This document shows, piece by piece, positions 5,543-8,892 of a stretch of 8,892 bases of DNA. A program made the position numbers and the translations under genes. The notes under the pieces are model-generated. The model saw nothing but the letters and a program-made list of their open reading frames with translations. It did not search any database and was not told the origin of the DNA. The stretch comes from Acidobacteriota bacterium (GTDB lineage Bacteria > Acidobacteriota > UBA6911): positions 1 to 8,892 of the forward strand of contig JAHFUH010000187.1 of assembly GCA_023265215.1 (NCBI GenBank), written 5' to 3'. Numbering within the stretch: the stretch's first letter is position 1; each line of letters begins with the position of its first letter.

Positions 5543-5776
5543 TCATAATAACTTGTTGGGTTCAACAACGCTGTCTTTGATTTCCGGCTTAATTTCCTTT
5601 TCTTTTTCCAGCCGGACATCTTCTTCCCAACTTTGTTTAAGCTCATTGGAGGCCTTTTTAAACTCGGCCAGTCCCTTTCCCAGCGATTTACCGATTTCAG
5701 GCAGCTTTCTAGGGCCAAAAACAATGAGCGCTATGACAAATATGACTATAATTTCCTGCATTCCAAGAGAACCCAT
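5543..5776 (-). CDS. tatA: Twin-arginine translocase subunit TatA/TatB-like (first of pair)
   Basis: This 77-residue protein has the same architecture as its neighbour: membrane helix (about 6-21), hinge with F20-G21-P22, and the amphipathic block RKLPEIGKSLGKGLAEFKKA. A longer acidic/basic tail rich in Glu and Lys follows. The FGPRKLPEIGK form is shared by TatA and TatB. The longer tail makes a TatB-like role possible, but at 77 residues it is far shorter than classical TatB, and the TatA label is preferred. AAAGGTG lies seven bases before the ATG. A small hairpin (AAATGC/GCATTT, 5526-5541) overlaps the 3' edge, just after the stop. It is transcribed toward the second tatA, probably as one unit. 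Confidence 0.88.
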   Translation of the reverse strand: MGSLGMQEIIVIFVIALIVFGPRKLPEIGKSLGKGLAEFKKASNELKQSWEEDVRLEKEKEIKPEIKDSVVEPNKLL

Positions 5777-5946
5777 GCTTTTTCACCTTTTTACTTCTTC
5801 AAGTTTAACAAGCCTAACAGAAACGCGATAACTATCTTTCGCCTATACAAGCATATCTTTCGATACCCAGCACCACACAATAGTAGGAGCATTGCGTATT
5901 AGGAATTTTCAATTTAGAGAATGCTGATAACATAAATCCAGGCAAA

Positions 5947-6597
5947 CTATATCCAACCCTCTTTGCGTCTCTCAAGTGCAATTCGCACAAGTTGACCTCG
6001 CGTGCGGACACCTGTTTTGTCAAACAACTGCTGAATAACCGCTTTGACCGAGCTTTCCGAAAGATTCAATTCAGCGGCAATCTCTTTATTGGCAAGCCCT
6101 TCGAAAATCCCCCGCAGAACAGCTCGTTCCCGTGGATTTAGTGGTTGGATACTGTGCTTCTGTTGCGATTTCGCGGCGGCGGCCGATATCACCGCTTTCA
6201 TTGAATTGGGATCCAGCCAAGGCTCTCCTTGCGTCACTTTGTTTATGGCCTCTATCAATTGAGCCGGCGTGCTGCTCTTAAAAAAAATACCGGAGATACC
6301 GCTTTCGAGCGCATTAATGATTTCTTGATCGCCCATTCCCGCGGTAACGATGATAATTCTTCCCTTGAATCCGTATTGGGGCGCTTCCTTTTGAAAGGAC
6401 ATTCCACGCTCGTCGCCCATATCATAATCGAGCAAGACGATGTCTACTTGCTTCTCCCTGAGCACCGCCAGCCCTTCCGCAACGGAGCCGCAGTTTCCGA
6501 CGATCTCCAGTGCAGATTCAGCCTGAAGAAGGCGCCCGAGGCTTTCTCTGAACAAGCTGTGATCATCTATGAGCAGAATGCTGATCTTCCGGTTCAC
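5947..6597 (-). CDS. LuxR/NarL-family response regulator
   Basis: This 216-residue cytoplasmic transcription factor has an N-terminal receiver and a C-terminal LuxR-type DNA-binding domain. Receiver residues are D11/D12, phospho-acceptor D57 in VDIVLLDYD, T85 and K107 (FFKSS). The output domain (about 150-212) carries LNPRERAVLRGI and the helix-turn-helix NKEIAAELNLSESSVKAVI, followed by LFDKTGVRTR. A Gln/Ala/Ser-rich linker (about 135-150) joins the two. The start is GTG with only a weak GGGA upstream; an in-frame TGA further upstream leaves no better start. It lies on the same strand as the sensor kinase, which ends 249 bases upstream, so the two are likely partners, though that gap is long for a tight operon. 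The gap 6598-6846 holds no gene or clear terminator. Confidence 0.92.
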   Translation of the reverse strand: MNRKISILLIDDHSLFRESLGRLLQAESALEIVGNCGSVAEGLAVLREKQVDIVLLDYDMGDERGMSFQKEAPQYGFKGRIIIVTAGMGDQEIINALESGISGIFFKSSTPAQLIEAINKVTQGEPWLDPNSMKAVISAAAAKSQQKHSIQPLNPRERAVLRGIFEGLANKEIAAELNLSESSVKAVIQQLFDKTGVRTRGQLVRIALERRKEGWI

Positions 6598-6846
6598 AAA
6601 AATCCCACAATTAAGCCATCAAGAATCGTAGGCCCAAAATAGCACGGATTCAATAAAGCAATGCAGCCCGGAGATTACAATCACCCGGCTAGGATTTTTT
6701 ATGTCCTTCTCGGGCAAGAAGCACCCGTGAAAAGTTTTGGATATTGATATTCCGATTTGCGTGGTCAAGAAATCCAGGACATTAACCCGCCACAAATCTG
6801 CGAAGCTCTACTGGGAGGAAGGCTCCTCGCATACCTTCTCGGAATT

Positions 6847-8274
6847 CTAGTCTGTTAAATCCCCGCTCAAGAAATGCGGAGCTGCCGGTGATAGTTCCAC
6901 GATGAATGTCGCGCCTTTTTCTGCAAAAGCATAGCGCAAATCACCATCAAAGGACCGGACAAAGGCCCGCGAGAGATACAATCCAAGCCCGGTTTCCCTA
7001 GAGCCTTCCTGGAAGGGTCGAAACAACCGACCGGGATCTGAGACGCCGCAGCCCGTATCCTGAAAGCGAACCAGGATTCTTCGGTTTTCAGAAATAGCGG
7101 AAATCGCAAGCTCACGCCGGTTTTCGTTCATCATAGCGCGTTCGGCATTTTGGGCGAGATTCAAAAAGACCTGCAACAGGCTGTTGCGATCAGCCCAGAC
7201 CAGAGGCAATTTTGGTTCAACATCCCATCTGAGTTCGATGCCTTTTTCGCGAAGGGAAGATTCAATGACAATTCGCAGCTCATCGAGCAAATTCTGGATA
7301 TCAACGCTGGCAGGCTTATTTGTCGTCTTACGCAGGCTCATTGCCGCAATGCCTTCCAGCGCTCCCACAAGCGAATGGAGCGCCTCGAAATCTTTGTTCT
7401 GCGCCAGAGTCCCATCCCGAGCCAAATTTGTTTGCACCGTCGAAATTGCACCGCACAGATTCCGAATTTCGTGCGAAACGGCGCCCACCAGAATTCGTGA
7501 AGCTGTAAGAACCTGGTTCAGATTGGATTCTTCCCTAATTCGTAATTCTTCGGAAGTGTCAATCACCATTGCAGCAAGACGGGATCCTTCACTGGTCCAA
7601 TACGTGGAAAACCAGACATCCGCGAAAAAGACCTCGCCGCCTTCGCGTCTTCCCCGGCATTGCATAACCGTGCGAAAAGACCTACCTTCGCGGGCAGGCG
7701 CAGGAACATGGATAAGCGAAGGAAAATAATTGTGGATTGATTTACCCGGAAGATCTCCCGGTTTCAGTGCCAGCAGCCGGTGTACAGCGTCGTTTGCAAG
7801 TAACACCCGGCCATCGGCGCCAGCCGTAAAAATCGCAATCGGGCTGCTGTCAACGAGCACCTTCAGCTGTTCTTCCGCCGCCTTTCGAGCCTCGCTCTCG
7901 TTTTTTATCTGATCCAGATACTGCAAAGCCGTTTGACGGGCGCGCACAAATTCGCAGACAAGCAAACCCATTCCCGAGAATGCCGAAAAGATCAAAATGT
8001 CGCGCGGAAATCCTATTGCCGGAGTCCACGGGTAGGAATCAAAGATCTCGGTTAGAAGTGTGCACAAAGCTGCCGCCGCAGAAATCTGCGAACGGTTCAA
8101 GACGCTGCCCACGAGAAGCATCGGAAACAGATAAAGGAAGCCAAGCGGGACATGGGACTGGATTCGCCAGTCGGCGCAGGCGATCATTGCGATCATTACG
8201 CCGGCTTTAAGCATCACGGTGTTCCGGGCACCCCCGAAAAATAATGACGTCAGTTGCTCTTTAACCGAATGCAC
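6847..8274 (-). CDS. Membrane PAS sensor histidine kinase
   Basis: This 475-residue kinase senses a signal and passes phosphate to a response regulator, probably that at 5947-6597. Three to four hydrophobic helices occupy about 20-110 (including PLGFLYLFPMLLVG), with almost no periplasmic loop. A short coiled-coil-like stretch (about 112-138) leads into one PAS domain (about 138-245, starting LVDSSPIAIFTAGADGRVLLAN). The dimerisation/phospho-acceptor region has H268 in AVSHEIRN. The ATPase domain has the N box NLAQNAERAM (372-381), G1 DTGCGV (406-411) and G2 ETGLGLYLS (427-435). The start is GTG, set by AAAGGAGA (8288-8281) seven bases upstream. The H-box is of the HisKA kind rather than the HisKA_3 type usual for NarL partners, as in the FixL/FixJ pairing. 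The ligand is unknown. Confidence 0.92.
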   Translation of the reverse strand: MHSVKEQLTSLFFGGARNTVMLKAGVMIAMIACADWRIQSHVPLGFLYLFPMLLVGSVLNRSQISAAAALCTLLTEIFDSYPWTPAIGFPRDILIFSAFSGMGLLVCEFVRARQTALQYLDQIKNESEARKAAEEQLKVLVDSSPIAIFTAGADGRVLLANDAVHRLLALKPGDLPGKSIHNYFPSLIHVPAPAREGRSFRTVMQCRGRREGGEVFFADVWFSTYWTSEGSRLAAMVIDTSEELRIREESNLNQVLTASRILVGAVSHEIRNLCGAISTVQTNLARDGTLAQNKDFEALHSLVGALEGIAAMSLRKTTNKPASVDIQNLLDELRIVIESSLREKGIELRWDVEPKLPLVWADRNSLLQVFLNLAQNAERAMMNENRRELAISAISENRRILVRFQDTGCGVSDPGRLFRPFQEGSRETGLGLYLSRAFVRSFDGDLRYAFAEKGATFIVELSPAAPHFLSGDLTD

Positions 8275-8286
8275 GGTAAGTCTCCT

Positions 8287-8424
8287 TTACTCTCCATAGA
8301 TATTATTGTAGTTGCTGTCCATGGTCCACTGAATGACGACCACGGTGATTTTGTTCAGGCCTTCAAGTTTAATAGATTGAATAGTTTTTGCTTCCAGTGG
8401 GTTAATTACACGGTCCGGAAAGAA
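8287..8424 (-). other. 45-codon open tail directly upstream of the kinase (possible gene remnant)
   Basis: On the minus strand a frame is open from just after TAA (8427-8425) to TAA at 8289-8287, and includes LEAKTIQSIKLEGLN and VVVIQWTMDSNYNNIYGE. It ends right on the kinase ribosome-binding site, as the 3' end of an upstream operon gene would. It has no usable start codon; a frameshift near 8410-8430 would join it to another open stretch (VVFVDVDGFNSFRTV) but this is not proven. The rest of 8428-8653 shows no gene, only two similar GC-rich tracts (ACGTCAACGGCTTT and ACGTGGACGGTTTT on the minus strand) and AT-rich DNA at 8575-8600. Confidence 0.3.
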
Positions 8425-8653
8425 TTAAAACCGTCCACGTCCACGAAAACGACGATCAGTCAGGCCTCATCATGTTGGATAAGCGCTCCATCCCTTTTCA
8501 TATGGGAACTACGAAAGCCGTTGACGTGCTCGTGGACGGAGACGGCATTTTCCCCTCGTAATCTAACGGGATACGAATTAGTATAAATATACAGTGGAAT
8601 GACAACTTACCCATTTTGCTTCTGCGCAGGCTATTAATTTTAAAATCCTCCAA

Positions 8654-8829
8654 CCCGGATTATTCATGAAGGTTCGTAGCGAGGCGGCTCAGACGGGCAT
8701 GGATACAAGGCGCGCGACGAGAGGATTCCGCAGGCGTACTCGACAGTACGTCGAAGAATCCGACCGAGCGCGACGCAGTAGACATGCCCGGATCCGTCGC
8801 CGCAGTAGAAGCTTCCTGAATAATCCGGG
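8654..8829. repeat. 176-nt nested palindrome (cruciform-type interspersed element)
   Basis: The outer arms CCCGGATTATTCA (8654-8666) and TGAATAATCCGGG (8817-8829) pair perfectly over 13 bp, then GAAG/CTTC (8668-8671 with 8812-8815) and TTC/GAA continue the stem. Inside are CGGGCATG (8694-8701) with CATGCCCG (8783-8790), CGCGC (8711-8715) with GCGCG (8768-8772), GGATTC (8723-8728) with GAATCC (8756-8761), and the apical hairpin CGTACT-CGAC-AGTACG (8735-8750). All pairs are in nested order, so the element folds as a single long arm. Open frames through it on both strands are Arg/Ser-rich by-products of the palindrome. It resembles mobile palindromic elements I have seen in Acidobacteria-like genomes; it may continue to the window edge. 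Confidence 0.75.
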
Positions 8830-8892
8830 CTATAGGCATGAACCTTTTTGCACAAAATCTCAACTGTATAGGCGAGTGAGTAAGTGAACGCA

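Noticed and set aside
6650..6830. 58-codon open frame on the minus strand between kinase and regulator (starting at a TTG)
   Set aside because: No ribosome-binding site, no ATG or GTG start, and no recognisable motif; treated as chance.
8580..8605. TTGTCA and TATACT on the minus strand as a promoter for the kinase
   Set aside because: The spacer is only 14 bases, too short for a normal sigma70 promoter.
8654..8829. Possible CRISPR or tandem array
   Set aside because: The repeats are inverted and nested, not direct and evenly spaced.
8660..8887. Arg-rich open frames on both strands at the right edge
   Set aside because: They are read through the nested palindrome and mirror each other, as expected from inverted repeats rather than genes.

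Overview
The window is a mixed stretch of bacterial chromosome of moderate GC. It carries ordinary housekeeping and envelope genes, separated by intergenic DNA unusually rich in repeats and palindromes. I lean towards Acidobacteriota or a similar soil/sediment phylum. The reasons are the CitMHS_2-type antiporter, the tandem TatA/E-like genes, the four-helix sensor kinase with a VSHEIRN H-box, and the style of the repeats. This is recognition from memory, not a database result.

Layout. 1-810 (+) is the ATPase half of an ABC exporter cut by the window edge, closed by a hairpin terminator. 838-1196 (-) is the frameshifted remnant of a GxxExxY-family (PD-(D/E)xK-like) gene. 1322-1711 (+) is a stand-alone receiver of NarL type without an output domain. 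1808-1883 (-) is tRNA-Cys(GCA), with its own promoter and a palindrome over the -35 box. 2201-3487 (+) is a CitMHS_2/NhaD-like Na+/H+ antiporter. 3563-4309 (-) is a secreted or anchored PAP2 phosphatase. 4397-5146 (+) is a DUF4213/DUF364 protein, divergent from PAP2. 5264-5452 and 5543-5776 (-) are two TatA/E-like translocase subunits. 5947-6597 and 6847-8274 (-) are a LuxR/NarL response regulator and a PAS sensor histidine kinase, probably a two-component pair. 8275-8892 has no convincing gene, only a short open tail in front of the kinase and a 176-nt nested palindrome.

The genes do not form one pathway. The theme of the window is its intergenic DNA. A 42-nt repeat is present in three copies (before the antiporter, between the antiporter and PAP2 ends, and between the PAP2 and DUF364 starts). 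One end of it is reused as the stem of the ABC-gene terminator. There is also an 81-nt inverted repeat between the converging DUF364 and tatA genes, and a 176-nt cruciform-like element near the right edge. Two copies of the 42-nt repeat lie directly in front of -10-like boxes for + strand genes. No CRISPR array, integrase, transposase or recognisable defence or biosynthetic cluster is present.
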